A stretch of DNA of 64,000 nucleotides from Rhodoferax lithotrophicus (GCF_019973615.1 NZ_AP024238.1:1302001-1366000), one strand, 5' to 3'. Positions 19,377 through 30,268 are shown, counted from the first letter of the stretch. Notes: generated from the letters alone by a model not told the origin. A program made the numbers and translations.

Positions 19377-20372
19377 CTAAGCCACCCCACCAAACCGCTC
19401 CCGATAAGCCTGCGGCAACACCCCCAGGTGTTTGAGAAACAGCTTGCGCAAGGATTGCTCTGAGGCAAAACCAATCCGGGCAGCCACCGATTTGAGGGGC
19501 AGGTCGCCTTCTTCCAGCAACCGTCGACCAGCTTCCAGCCGGGCGGCTTCGATGAACTGGAGCGGGCTGCTGCCCACCTCGCGCAGGAACACGCGGCGGA
19601 AGTTGCGCTCGCTCATGGCCACCTTGGCTGCCAGCAGCGACACGTCCAGTGGCTCCGACAGGTGGGACAACACCCAGTCTTGAATCTCCCGAATGCCAGG
19701 GTGGCTGGTGGCCTGGCTGCTCAGATGCACGCTGAACTGCGACTGCCCGCCGGGGCGCTTGAGGTAGACCACCATGTCACGCGCCACCTGCAAAGCCAGG
19801 CCACGGCCAAAATCTTCTTCCACCAGCGCCAGCGCCAGATCAATGCCTGCGGTCACCCCGGCGGATGTCCACAGCCGCCCGCAGCGCAGGTAGATCGCGT
19901 CGGCCTGCACATCCACCTTGGGAAACTTCTCGCGCAGCAGGGGCGCCACGCTCCAGTGGGTGGTGGCGGGCAGTCCGTCGAGCAAGCCCGCCTGCGCCAG
20001 AAAGAAGCTGCCCGAACACAGCGCCACCAGACGCTGGATGCGCGGGGCCACGGCACGCGCCCAGTCGACCAGGCCGGGGTTGGCGGCCAGCGCCTGCTCA
20101 ATGTGGCGCGCACCGATGAGGATGGCGGTGTCGGGTAAATCATCTACGCTGAGCCCCCGGCTGGCCTCCAGACGCATCTGGAGGTCTGACTGCACCGGCC
20201 CAATGGCCACCGAGCTGATGTTCACCTGGTAGCCCGCAGGCCGCCCTTGCCCGACAAGGTGCAGGTTGGCGTACTCGAACACACTCATGGTGCCAATGGC
20301 TTCCAGCGCCTTGAAGCCGGGGTAGACCACCAAGTCCACGCGCTTGGGGGTCTGGTTGATCAATTTTTTCAT
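19377..20372 (-). CDS. GlxA-family transcriptional regulator (DJ-1/PfpI plus AraC HTH)
   Basis: The product is 331 residues from the internal ATG at 20372 (MKKLINQTPKRVDLVVYPGF); an upstream ATG adds eight residues. The N-terminal amidotransferase-like DJ-1 domain has the nucleophile-elbow cysteine (VALCSGSFFLAQAGLL). The C-terminal AraC double helix-turn-helix reads SLLAAKVAMSERNFRRVFLRE and SVAARIGFASEQSLRKLF. Regulators of this type control, for example, carnitine, glycine-betaine or aldehyde metabolism; the target here is unknown, though the position beside frmA/fghA suggests C1 or aldehyde stress. Confidence 0.9.
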   Translation of the reverse strand: MKKLINQTPKRVDLVVYPGFKALEAIGTMSVFEYANLHLVGQGRPAGYQVNISSVAIGPVQSDLQMRLEASRGLSVDDLPDTAILIGARHIEQALAANPGLVDWARAVAPRIQRLVALCSGSFFLAQAGLLDGLPATTHWSVAPLLREKFPKVDVQADAIYLRCGRLWTSAGVTAGIDLALALVEEDFGRGLALQVARDMVVYLKRPGGQSQFSVHLSSQATSHPGIREIQDWVLSHLSEPLDVSLLAAKVAMSERNFRRVFLREVGSSPLQFIEAARLEAGRRLLEEGDLPLKSVAARIGFASEQSLRKLFLKHLGVLPQAYRERFGGVA

Positions 20373-20457
20373 GGGAAATAGTCTGAGAGTCGGCACCGCT
20401 TCTGGGCCGGTGAGCTGCTGTTGGATGGTGCAGCAGGATACTGCCGCGGTGAGGGCT

Positions 20458-21417
20458 TCAAGCCTCCACGCCGGACTGCAGCAAACCTACATGCGCCATC
20501 ACGTGGGTCAGCCACTGCGGGTCATCGGCCATGCGCAGTGCGGAACGCATGGCGTTGGAGGGGCGGTCCGACCCGGCCCACATGAATCCGATGGGGGTCA
20601 ACACGTCTGGCTCGACCAGCGGCACCGCCTCCAGCTCGGCATAACCCCGCAGCACCGCCACCAAGGCCCCCGGCAGGATGCTGCACACATCCCCCACCAG
20701 TACGGTCAGGCCCAGCGTCAGGATGGAATTGGTCTCGATCACAGGTTGGATGCGCAGGCCCAGCTGCTTGAAGGTGGCATCCACAATCGTGCGGTTGTGC
20801 ATTTCCGGGGTCAGCAGGCACAGCGGTAGTCCTGCGGTGTCTTGCCAGCGCATGGGTTGATCGGCAATGTGCAGCCCTGCTGGGGTTGGTTGGGCGGCAC
20901 GGCGCAACAGGAAATACCGTTCTGTGTATTGATTGACGGTGACCAATTTGGCCGCGCGTGACTTGAGCCGGTCGGTGTAGCCCAGACCCAGGTCAATGGA
21001 CAGGTTTTCCAGACCGTTTTCAATGTCAGGGGAGCTCATGGACCGCACGATCAGTGACAGGCCAGGGTGACGTGCCTGTAAATGCCCGGCAAAGCGTGCT
21101 GCAATTGGCATCACCGACGGCACCGCTCCCAGGGTCAAAGCCCCCACCGGTTGATCGGCCTTGCTGGAGAGGTCTTGCAGCAACAATTCCTGCTCATGCA
21201 GCATGCGTTGGGCACTGATGAAGATGCGTTCACCCTCGGGTGTAAAGCTCTCAAACGCCCGCCCACGCTTGACGATGGCGGTGCCAAACTCTTCCTCCAG
21301 CGCGCGGATGGCGTTGGAAAACGCTGGCTGTGTGATGTGGCAAGCCGCCGCTGCACGGCCAAAATGTTTGTGCTGGTGCAAGGCGGCCAGGTAGCGCAGG
21401 GAGGTGAATAAATTCAT
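20458..21417 (-). CDS. LysR-family regulator, resembling those linked to fds operons
   Basis: The product is 319 residues from the ATG at 21417 (MNLFTSLRYLAALHQHKHFG). The N-terminal winged HTH is HFGRAAAACHITQPAFSNAIRALEEEFG, and the LysR effector-binding domain follows. The sequence style is what I recall for regulators beside fdsGBACD operons (FdsR-like), but that is recollection, not a search. It lies 3.4 kb from the fds promoter, with the GlxA-type gene and frmA/fghA between. Confidence 0.88.
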   Translation of the reverse strand: MNLFTSLRYLAALHQHKHFGRAAAACHITQPAFSNAIRALEEEFGTAIVKRGRAFESFTPEGERIFISAQRMLHEQELLLQDLSSKADQPVGALTLGAVPSVMPIAARFAGHLQARHPGLSLIVRSMSSPDIENGLENLSIDLGLGYTDRLKSRAAKLVTVNQYTERYFLLRRAAQPTPAGLHIADQPMRWQDTAGLPLCLLTPEMHNRTIVDATFKQLGLRIQPVIETNSILTLGLTVLVGDVCSILPGALVAVLRGYAELEAVPLVEPDVLTPIGFMWAGSDRPSNAMRSALRMADDPQWLTHVMAHVGLLQSGVEA

Positions 21418-21533
21418 GTGGCAATCATGCGCTTGGGCGGCATGAGGTGGCGAGACTTGACGCAACCCCAATGGATCTCATGTGAATAAGACGCGGATTT
21501 AACTATAAAGTGCATCAGTGGGGGGTGCTCGCG

Positions 21534-22766
21534 TCACCTTGCTATTGGCTTGGTGGTCAAGGACTCCTCCAGGATGCGCAAGTTCCAGCTCTTTTCCCAA
21601 TCTGGAATCTGGTGGCCCGGCATCGGTCTGGCAATGAAGTAGCCTTGGGCTAGATCACATTGTCTGCCCCGAAGGAAGTTCCAGTCATCCCGGTCTTCAA
21701 CACCTTCGGCGACGACATCCATTTCCAATTGACGTGCCATGCGCATATTGCCGTCAAAAATGGCCTCCAAGGTCGCATTCGCATGTGATCCGTGCACAAA
21801 ACTCTTGTCAATCTTGAGTTCCTCAAATGGAATATCCCGCAGTTGCACCAGCGAAGAATAGCCGGTGCCGAAGTCATCAATGGACAGCCGAAAACGCTTG
21901 AGACGCAGCCGCGTGAGGATTTCAAGCGGGACACGCATATCGGCCTTCAGTTGACTTTCTGTGATTTCCAGAACGATGTCGCTTGGCTTGAGTCCCGCGC
22001 TGGCAACCGCCTGGCTAACGAGGTCTGCAAATGCAGGTGTGGCAAGATTGTTCATGGACAGGTTGACCGCTACCTTGATCGGCAAGCCCATGAGATGCCA
22101 TTCCCTGGTTTGTTGCAGGGCCTCATGCAGCACCCAGTGGGTCAGGTCATCAATCAGCCCCTCTGATTCCGCAACCTCAATGAATTGATCTGGATAAACC
22201 ATGCCATCTTCAGGGTGCTGCCAGCGCACCAATGTCTCCACCCCCACCATACGTCCCGTGGCAAGTAACACCTTGGGCTGGTAGTGATTGACCAGTTGGT
22301 TTTTCAGAATCGCAGCGCTGAGTGCCAGTGCGTCATATTTCTTGTTGCTCACATGGATGGCTGAAGTACCACTGGTCTGCCATTGGCTCAGAATGGTTTT
22401 GAGTTCGTCCCGATCCACCGGCTTGTGAAGCTGCCCCAGCAGCTTGATGTGGTGTGCCTGAACCAGGGCTTTGGCCGATTGCAGCATACGTTCATTTTCT
22501 CCACTGATCAGAATCAGGCTACCCGTGAACCGGCGCTCCACAAGGTGCCGCACGAATTCAATGCCATCCATTTCCGGCATGTTAAGGTCCAGCATGATCA
22601 GATCCAGGCCTTGTGGTGTTGCATCCATGGTGGCCAAAGCAGACACGCCACTGGAATGGGAAACCACAGAGGTCAACCCGAACAAAGCCAGATGCCTTTC
22701 CATCAGTTTCAGCATGAATGGATCGTCATCCAGCACCAGAATGCTGGGATTGAAGGGGTCAACCAT
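21534..22766 (-). CDS. Response regulator with REC and EAL domains (c-di-GMP phosphodiesterase)
   Basis: The product is 410 residues from the ATG at 22766. The REC domain (residues 1-130) has the acidic pair in VLDDDPFM, the phosphoacceptor in LIMLDLNMPEMDG and the Lys in LHKPVD. The EAL domain retains the catalytic set: ETLVRW, NLSMNNL, LEITES, DDFGTGYSSL, KIDKSF, AEGVE and QGYF. An active phosphodiesterase that hydrolyses c-di-GMP is therefore expected. Its start lies inside the last codons of the kinase gene (8-base overlap), so the kinase is its probable phosphodonor. Confidence 0.93.
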   Translation of the reverse strand: MVDPFNPSILVLDDDPFMLKLMERHLALFGLTSVVSHSSGVSALATMDATPQGLDLIMLDLNMPEMDGIEFVRHLVERRFTGSLILISGENERMLQSAKALVQAHHIKLLGQLHKPVDRDELKTILSQWQTSGTSAIHVSNKKYDALALSAAILKNQLVNHYQPKVLLATGRMVGVETLVRWQHPEDGMVYPDQFIEVAESEGLIDDLTHWVLHEALQQTREWHLMGLPIKVAVNLSMNNLATPAFADLVSQAVASAGLKPSDIVLEITESQLKADMRVPLEILTRLRLKRFRLSIDDFGTGYSSLVQLRDIPFEELKIDKSFVHGSHANATLEAIFDGNMRMARQLEMDVVAEGVEDRDDWNFLRGRQCDLAQGYFIARPMPGHQIPDWEKSWNLRILEESLTTKPIAR

Positions 22767-25710
22767 GTAGAGTCCTACTTTCTTCCTTGGTCTGGGCAAG
22801 ATGGGCACGCAGCAGAGCATCCACTGCGTCTCTTTCCAAAACAAACTGGGGATACAAATGGTCCAGGGAGCCCGTTCCAATTTCCCACCTGGCAGCTTCC
22901 ATCTTGGCACAGATGTCGCCCAATGCAAAGGCACCTACCGCCCGTGCAGATGACTTCAGCTTGTGTGCCAAGGCCACGCACTCATTGGTGTCCTTACGTT
23001 TCCAGGCCCGCGACATATCCGTGGCAATATGCGCGACACTTTCCCGAAAGTCCGACAGGAACTCCCGCTGCACGGCGGGGTCTTCACCGACCTGTTGTGA
23101 CAGAGCGTTCAAATCCAGCCGTGCCAATGTCGCGGCGATCCCCGTGGCAGTGGAGTCAGGTTGGCTTGCCAGAGGATGTGCCAGGTATTTGGGAAGCACC
23201 CGCTCCAATTGCGCAATATCCACCGGCTTGACCAACAATTCATCCATGCCAGCCTGTTGGCACTTGTGTTCTTCGCTGGGAAGGGCATTGGCCGTCCAGG
23301 CCAGAATAGGCGTTCGTGCGCGCCCGGTTTGTGTTTCTACCTGCCGAATCGACTGTGCTAACGCGTAACCATCCTTGCCCGGCATATGGCAATCGGTAAT
23401 GACCAGGGCGAACTTGCCCTGTTGCCAAAGCGTAAAGGCCATGGCTCCGTCCGGTGCGGTATCCACCAGAAGTCCCAACCGCTGAAGTTGCAAAGCCATC
23501 AGTTTTCGATTGATGGGGTTGTCGTCTGCGACCAGTATGTGTGGAGCCTCAGCGGTGGCATCACCATGCGCGGAGGGCGAAACAAGGGCGGTGTTGTGAG
23601 GGGTAGACAGCACGGGTGTAACCACTTCAGGCATTTCAGCAATGGGCATCCATAACGCAACACTGAAGGTGGAGCCTTGTCCCGGCATACTTTCGAGCGA
23701 GATATCCGCATCCATCAGGCCTGCCAAACGCCGACAAATGGCCAGTCCCAGCCCCGTTCCACCATAGATACGGGCGGTGTCTGCACTGCCTTGGCCGTAA
23801 TTTTGAAAGAGCCTTGATTGAACCTCTGGCGCAATGCCGATCCCCGTGTCGGTGACTGAAAACCGAACTCTTTCGCCATCCGCGTTGTGCTCCACAAGTT
23901 CAGCCCGCAATTCAACCTCGCCACCGCGGCTGAACTTGACGGCATTGCTGACAAAATTATTGAGGATTTGTGACAGTCGCAAGCTGTCAACCAAATGGGC
24001 TGGGCTGAGGCTCTGATCGACGGTTTGCGACAGAATGACATCGTTGCCACTGGCAACATGCGAATAGGTTGTGACGACTTCCGTCAACAGTTGCCTGATG
24101 GGTGTGGGTGTTGGGGCAATGGTCAGTTTCCCGTCCTCTATTTTCGACCAGTCAAGAATGTCGTTCACGATGCGAAGCAGGCTCTTGCCTGACTGGTACG
24201 CGCTGCTAAGCAGCATGTTCTGTTCGGCATCCAGCCTGGAGAAGCCGAGTAACTCCAGCATTCCGAGCAATCCACCCAATGGTGTGCGAATTTCATGGCT
24301 CATCGTGGCCAGAAACGATGACTTGATCCGATTGGCATTCTCTGCCTGCTCCTTGGCTGTAATCAGTTTGGCCTCGTTCATCTTGTGTTCGGTAATGTCT
24401 GACACCACACCTGTGAACTTGCGCTCGTTGGTAATCCACATTTCGTTGATCGACAGCGACATCGGAAAAATATGCCCATCCTTGCGAAGACCCAAAACCT
24501 CGCGTCCACTGCCAATCACCTGGGGGTTCGATGTACGTATGTAACGCGCTAAATACTCGGAGTGTTCACTGCCATAAGGCTCCGGCATGAGCATTCTGAT
24601 GTTGTGTCCGACAACCTCGACCGAGGTATAACCAAACATGCGTAAGGCGGCTGGGTTGATGGACTCGACACAACCCGTGGCGTTGATGGTGATGATGCCG
24701 TCCAGGGCCGTGTCCAGAATGCTCTGCATACGTGCGGAACTGTCTCGCAAGGCCGCATTGGACTGATCCAGGTCGTTGTTCAGAGCGGCTAACTTGGCAG
24801 ATTTTTCCTGTACCCGCTGGCGTTCATGAAGCTCCCGTGCGTGGGTCTGGGCAAGCCTTGCATACAGAATCACGTTTTCCAACAGCAGCACCAACAGCAC
24901 CAGGCTCGAACCGATCACGCCATACACCCGACCAACATACCAGCCCAGGTCGTAACGGGCGCTATTGAGAACTGCAGCCAGGGCGATATCAAATATCCAC
25001 ACCCAAAGGATGGCCATGAGTCCAATATCTACTTTCGTGTGGGGCCGATGTCGCCACAGTACAGCCAGTGTTATCGCGGTGCACAGCCATGTGATGGTGG
25101 CGACAACAATTTTGTTGGAGGCATCAGAATTGCCTTGCATGATGGCGGGCAGAGTGGCGATGCTGGAGGTGGCCAGAAGAATGAAGAATGCCGCCAGAAC
25201 CACCGTTGCTGAAATGCTGGCCGCAACCAGGCGAACAACGCCGGGCTTGTGGGGCAGGCTCGTCGTGTCTGTTGCCGCATCCTTGGCTTTGAATACGGCA
25301 TAGACCCCTATGAAAAGTAGAAAGCCACCGTGCCAGAAGAAATACAGCCAGGCGGTGGTCTGTGATCCGTTGCCAATCACGCCATTGGGGGCAAGCAGGC
25401 CCGGAAAGCTCAAGCCCTGTGCCACGGCCATGGCAAAGTTGAACAGATAGCCGCATGCCAGCGCCAGCAAGGCCTTATTGCGAAGCATGATGAATTGGCC
25501 CAGAAGCATGGCCCCGGTGATCAAGTCCACAACACTGATGGTTGCCAGGCTCAGCCCGATGAATGTGGGAACCGGATGCAGTGGCAGACTGGCAAACGGT
25601 GCCGCCACGAGGAAGATGCCTGCAGAAACCATGGTGAAGGCGAACAGCAGGCGATAGTCTTTTCGCCCTGCAGGCGCTGTGGCGATGAAAACCGACTCCT
25701 CACCGTTCAT
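22759..25710 (-). CDS. Membrane hybrid histidine kinase (MASE4-PAS-HisKA-HATPase-REC-HPt)
   Basis: The product is 983 residues. The N-terminal part has about eight membrane helices (PFASLPLHPVPTFIG, GYLFNFAMAVAQGLSFPGLL, TTAWLYFFWHGGFLLF), which I read as a MASE4-type sensor. A PAS domain follows (ILDTALDGIITINATG). The HisKA phospho-His is in FLATMSHEIRTPLGG, then HATPase N and G boxes (NNFVSNAVKFS, GTGLGLAICRRL), a REC domain (VADDNPINRK, VITDCHMPGKDG) and an HPt domain (ALAHKLKSSARAVG). The full phosphorelay is in one protein, handing on to the REC-EAL protein encoded downstream. Confidence 0.93.
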   Translation of the reverse strand: MNGEESVFIATAPAGRKDYRLLFAFTMVSAGIFLVAAPFASLPLHPVPTFIGLSLATISVVDLITGAMLLGQFIMLRNKALLALACGYLFNFAMAVAQGLSFPGLLAPNGVIGNGSQTTAWLYFFWHGGFLLFIGVYAVFKAKDAATDTTSLPHKPGVVRLVAASISATVVLAAFFILLATSSIATLPAIMQGNSDASNKIVVATITWLCTAITLAVLWRHRPHTKVDIGLMAILWVWIFDIALAAVLNSARYDLGWYVGRVYGVIGSSLVLLVLLLENVILYARLAQTHARELHERQRVQEKSAKLAALNNDLDQSNAALRDSSARMQSILDTALDGIITINATGCVESINPAALRMFGYTSVEVVGHNIRMLMPEPYGSEHSEYLARYIRTSNPQVIGSGREVLGLRKDGHIFPMSLSINEMWITNERKFTGVVSDITEHKMNEAKLITAKEQAENANRIKSSFLATMSHEIRTPLGGLLGMLELLGFSRLDAEQNMLLSSAYQSGKSLLRIVNDILDWSKIEDGKLTIAPTPTPIRQLLTEVVTTYSHVASGNDVILSQTVDQSLSPAHLVDSLRLSQILNNFVSNAVKFSRGGEVELRAELVEHNADGERVRFSVTDTGIGIAPEVQSRLFQNYGQGSADTARIYGGTGLGLAICRRLAGLMDADISLESMPGQGSTFSVALWMPIAEMPEVVTPVLSTPHNTALVSPSAHGDATAEAPHILVADDNPINRKLMALQLQRLGLLVDTAPDGAMAFTLWQQGKFALVITDCHMPGKDGYALAQSIRQVETQTGRARTPILAWTANALPSEEHKCQQAGMDELLVKPVDIAQLERVLPKYLAHPLASQPDSTATGIAATLARLDLNALSQQVGEDPAVQREFLSDFRESVAHIATDMSRAWKRKDTNECVALAHKLKSSARAVGAFALGDICAKMEAARWEIGTGSLDHLYPQFVLERDAVDALLRAHLAQTKEESRTLHG

Positions 25711-26010
25711 TTCCTGCTCCTAGGCAAAATGGTCTGGGGTTTGCCATTCAAAAGCACATGAAACAAAAACTATTGCAAGCTCTCTGGCTTTAGGGTTTGT
25801 ATCAGTAATTGGTTACCCCGTAAATCCCCCTTTTGGGGGATTCCGCAGGGTGTTCTTGGCGGCTGGCTGGTCACCAAGAGCGGCTCCGGTTCGTTCTTGG
25901 TCCAACTTTCAATAAAAGTTACACTTTGCGTCTGGATTTTTGAGCCAAATTGGCCTATAACGCTTGTTATACTTGCGCAAGAAGCTATCATTAAAGTAGC
26001 AAAAAACCCC
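25711..26010. other. Gene-free interval upstream of the hybrid kinase
   Basis: These 300 bases lie between two minus-strand genes. They hold a perfect 8-bp hairpin at 25823-25842 (AATCCCCC, four T's, GGGGGATT) and repeat copy C near the activator's stop codon. The kinase promoter should be here. The hairpin lacks a following T-run on either strand, so it is not a clear terminator. I recognise nothing else. Confidence 0.5.
25945..26004 (+). repeat. Two-hairpin interspersed element, copy C
   Basis: One of the best copies: AATTGGCCTATAACGCTTG, then TTGCGCAAGAAGCTATCA and GTAGCAAA. It ends six bases beyond the 3' end of the sigma-54 activator gene. Confidence 0.75.
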
Positions 26011-27999
26011 TTAGGTATTGAGCTTGCGGTACAGCGTTTGGCGGCTGATGCCGAGTTGGCGTGCCGCTTGTGACATGTTGCCGCGGCTGCTGTGAATGGC
26101 TTGGCGCATGGCATCGTGTGCAAGTTCCTGCAGGTTAAGGGCTGATGACGCAGCTTGAATGGTTTCACTTTTGATAGCATCTTGCGCTTGATTTGTATGG
26201 GCTTGAGCAGATAAATCGTCCTGAACATCGTCTGGTAAATGGACCCAGTCAATACACGTCTCATCCGTATCCAGCATGGCGCTGGCGGTGCGCAGCACAT
26301 TGGCGTATTGGCGCAAATTGCCGGGCCAGGGGTGTTGGCGCAGGCGCTCCAGCAACTCGGGTGCCATGCCCACCTGGCGAGCGGGGTTCAGATCGTTGAT
26401 CAAGCGTTTGGTGAGCACCGCAAAATCAGTGCGCTCACGCAAGGGTGGCAGCTGTACCGTCAGACCATTGATGCGGTAATACAAGTCGCTGCGAAAACGC
26501 CCCTGCTCGGCGGCTTCACGCAGTTTGCAGTGGGTGGCGCAGATCAGCGCAAAGTCCACCGCCACCGACGGCCCGCCGCCCAGCGGGCTGACCTGGCGCT
26601 CTTGCAACACCCTCAACAGCCGGGCCTGCATGGCCAGCGGCATGTCGCCAATTTCATCCAGAAACAGCGTGCCACCCTGGGCTTCACGCACCCGGCCCGG
26701 GCTGCCGTCGCGCCGTGCACCGGTAAACGCGCCCGGTGCATAGCCAAACAGCTCGGCTTCGATCAGGTTCTCGGGCACAGCGGCGCAATTGATGGCCACA
26801 AACGGCTTGGCCCGGCGTGGCCCGCTGTCGTGTACGGCGCGGGCAAACAGCTCTTTGCCCACGCCGGATTCGCCCTGAATCAGCAGCGGAATTGGCTTGC
26901 CTGCCACGCGCCGGGCCTTGTCCGCCGCACTGCGCCAGCGCACATCCCCGGTGTCCAGCTGTGCCAGGGCATCTCCGGCAGGGGTTGGTGGTGGCGTTGG
27001 GTTGGCCTGAGGCTGCGGGTTGGCAAGCACAGGGGTGCGCCCGGACAGCGTGCCTTGCTGGGGCTGAATCAGCACAAACAGCGTCTCGCCATTCAAGCGC
27101 TGCACCCGCACCGGTTCGGTGGGGCGATGGTAGTGCTGGGCCAGCAAGGTGTTCAGTGGTACATCCAGCAGCGTATTGATCTGGGCCGAACCGATGTCCG
27201 CCGGGGCCAGTCTCATCCAGTCCATACCAGCCCGGTTGCCCCCCACCACCCAGCCATCACCGGACAGCAGCACAATGCCTTCAGCCACCGTGCCAATGCC
27301 TTCACGCTGGGTGTGCAGATGCAGCCGGATATAGGGCGCAGCGGTGGCGGTGATGAGCCGGTTTTCAATCAACCGGGCGGCCATGCTGACCAGACCATGG
27401 GTGTGCGGATGCCCGGCCCGGTGGTCGCCCGAAATGTCCAGCACACCCAGCAGCTTGCCGGTGGCCGACATGATGGGCGCGGCGGTGCAGGTCAAAAACT
27501 CGTTGCGCTCCAGGAAATGCTCACCGCCATGAATGTTGATCTCGCAGCCCTCCGCCAGTGCGGTGCCAATGGCATTGGTGCCGCGGTGCTGCTCGTGCCA
27601 GGAGGCTCCGCACGACAGCGCCACCTGCTGCGCACGCTGCAAAAAGTCAGCCTGGCCCAGCGTGTGCATCAGCGTGCCGCGGGCATCGGCCAGAATCACC
27701 ATGCTCTGGCTGCCTTGCACCTGCGCAAACAGCACGTCCATGACCGGGCGCGAATGCACCAGCAACTCATGCTGGCTGGCCATCAGGCGCTTTAACTCTG
27801 CGGCGTTGGCATGTTCGGTGTCCATCAAGCGGCCACCCGGCAACAGCCCGGCCGCCAGGCTGCGCCGCCACGAGCGTGCCACGTGCACATCAATACCCTC
27901 GCTGGGGCAGTCACCATGTTCTAGCAAACGTTGTCGGGCCTGGCGTAATGCCAAGGCGGTGGGAGGGGTACGCATATGTCTCCTAAGCTGGCGGCTCAA
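26011..27999 (-). CDS. Sigma-54-dependent activator (AcoR-like), regulator of the aldehyde dehydrogenase operon
   Basis: The product is 662 residues. The N-terminal GAF-type sensor region and a PAS-like segment (VLLSGDGWVVGGNRAGMDWM) are followed by the AAA+ domain. That domain has Walker A GESGVGKE, the sigma-54 contact loop GAFTGARR, Walker B GGTLFLDEIGDMP and the arginine-finger region RFRSDLYYRINGL. The C-terminal Fis-type HTH is NMSQAARQLGISRQTLYRKL. It is divergent from the aldehyde dehydrogenase gene, as acoR-type regulators often are. The linker before the HTH (residues about 595-612) is coded by a repeat-like stretch. Confidence 0.93.
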   Translation of the reverse strand: MSRQLRRHMRTPPTALALRQARQRLLEHGDCPSEGIDVHVARSWRRSLAAGLLPGGRLMDTEHANAAELKRLMASQHELLVHSRPVMDVLFAQVQGSQSMVILADARGTLMHTLGQADFLQRAQQVALSCGASWHEQHRGTNAIGTALAEGCEINIHGGEHFLERNEFLTCTAAPIMSATGKLLGVLDISGDHRAGHPHTHGLVSMAARLIENRLITATAAPYIRLHLHTQREGIGTVAEGIVLLSGDGWVVGGNRAGMDWMRLAPADIGSAQINTLLDVPLNTLLAQHYHRPTEPVRVQRLNGETLFVLIQPQQGTLSGRTPVLANPQPQANPTPPPTPAGDALAQLDTGDVRWRSAADKARRVAGKPIPLLIQGESGVGKELFARAVHDSGPRRAKPFVAINCAAVPENLIEAELFGYAPGAFTGARRDGSPGRVREAQGGTLFLDEIGDMPLAMQARLLRVLQERQVSPLGGGPSVAVDFALICATHCKLREAAEQGRFRSDLYYRINGLTVQLPPLRERTDFAVLTKRLINDLNPARQVGMAPELLERLRQHPWPGNLRQYANVLRTASAMLDTDETCIDWVHLPDDVQDDLSAQAHTNQAQDAIKSETIQAASSALNLQELAHDAMRQAIHSSRGNMSQAARQLGISRQTLYRKLNT
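26169..26217 (-). repeat. In-gene copy D of the two-hairpin element (activator linker)
   Basis: On the minus strand it reads CAAGCGCAAGATGCTATCAA, which matches the conserved core of the intergenic copies almost base for base. It is in frame and codes for AQDAIKS in the flexible linker between the AAA+ domain and the Fis HTH, where an insertion would be tolerated. Confidence 0.6.
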
Positions 28000-28087
28000 A
28001 GACCACCTTTTTGTATGGCGCCATGGTAGAGGTCAAAACGATCCCTGGCGATATGAAAGCGTGTGCATAGTACCCGTCCCCTGCTGT

Positions 28088-28104
28088 TGTCACAAATTGC
28101 GACA
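28088..28104. promoter_or_regulatory. Probable upstream activator site for the sigma-54 regulator
   Basis: The near-perfect dyad TGTCAC-N5-GCGACA is followed at 28107 by a further TGTCACA half-site. It lies about 100 bases upstream of the -24 element of the aldehyde dehydrogenase promoter, the usual distance for an enhancer. Binding by the divergent activator is inference. Confidence 0.5.
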
Positions 28105-28200
28105 CCTGTCACAGGCCTGAGCAGCCCGAACACACCCAGCCGGACACCTGAAAAATAAAAAATGCTTTGAAATCAACATGCTTTACCGCAGCGTGGAAGC

Positions 28201-28216
28201 TGGCACGCGACTTGAC
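28201..28216 (+). promoter_or_regulatory. Sigma-54 (-24/-12) promoter of the aldehyde dehydrogenase operon
   Basis: TGGCACG, four bases, TTGAC: the consensus is TGGCACG-N4-TTGC, so only the C of the -12 GC is changed. Spacing is correct, it sits 58 bases before the dehydrogenase start, and a GAFTGA-type activator gene lies divergently. Confidence 0.7.
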
Positions 28217-28273
28217 TATCAAGAATGCCCGCAAGGGAATTTCATTGGATTTTTCAAACAATCAGGAGACAGC

Positions 28274-29793
<1,520 letters not shown>

Positions 29794-29794
<1 letters not shown>

Positions 29795-30162
29795 TGGTGG
29801 ACAGAGTCGTCGCTACCCCGGCGGCTTTGGCACTGGTGGCGCAGTTGCAGGCCCAACACGGCCCGCAACTGATGTTCCACCAGTCCGGCGGCTGCTGCGA
29901 CAACAGCGCCGCCAACTGCTTGCTACCCGGCGAGATCACCATCGGCCCCGGCGACGTGTATCTGGGTGACATCGGCGGCTGCCCGTTTTACATCGGCCGT
30001 GCGCAGTATGAAACCTGGAAGCACACCCAGTTGATCATCGACGTGATCGAAGGCACGGGTGGCACGTTTTCACTGGAGGGGTCAACGGGGAAAGCGTTTC
30101 ATACGCGGTCGCGGGTGTTGACGACGGGGGAGATGGCAGAACTTGATCAAATTGGGCTGTAG
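29794..30162 (+). CDS. DUF779 protein
   Basis: The product is 122 residues, with the family motifs MFHQSGGCCDNSAANCLL, GDVYLGDIGGCPFYI and YETWKHTQLIIDVIEG. It is commonly encoded right after ExaC/AcoD-type aldehyde dehydrogenases; its role is unknown, though the cysteines suggest metal or thiol chemistry. It starts inside the dehydrogenase stop (TGATG). Its last five residues and stop codon (DQIGL) lie inside repeat copy E, and a second, truncated copy of its 3' end lies at 31455-31553. Confidence 0.9.
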
Positions 30163-30208
30163 TGCTTGATTTACCTGCGCAAGCAGCTATTTAATTTGTA
30201 GCTAAATT
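30144..30208 (+). repeat. Two-hairpin interspersed element, copy E
   Basis: GATCAAATTGGGCTGTAGTGC, then CTGCGCAAGCAGCTATTTAA and GTAGCTAAA. It overlaps the end of the DUF779 gene: the TAG stop is part of the element's GGCTGTAG block. Confidence 0.75.
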
Positions 30209-30268
30209 GTTTTCACCCATATCCGCTCAACGGAAAATCTCACACAGCGATTCAGTGCGCAAGCACTG

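Noticed and set aside
26239-27795. 518-codon plus-strand open frame opposite the sigma-54 activator
   Set aside because: Antisense shadow produced by GC-rich codon bias; the opposite strand has intact AAA+ motifs.
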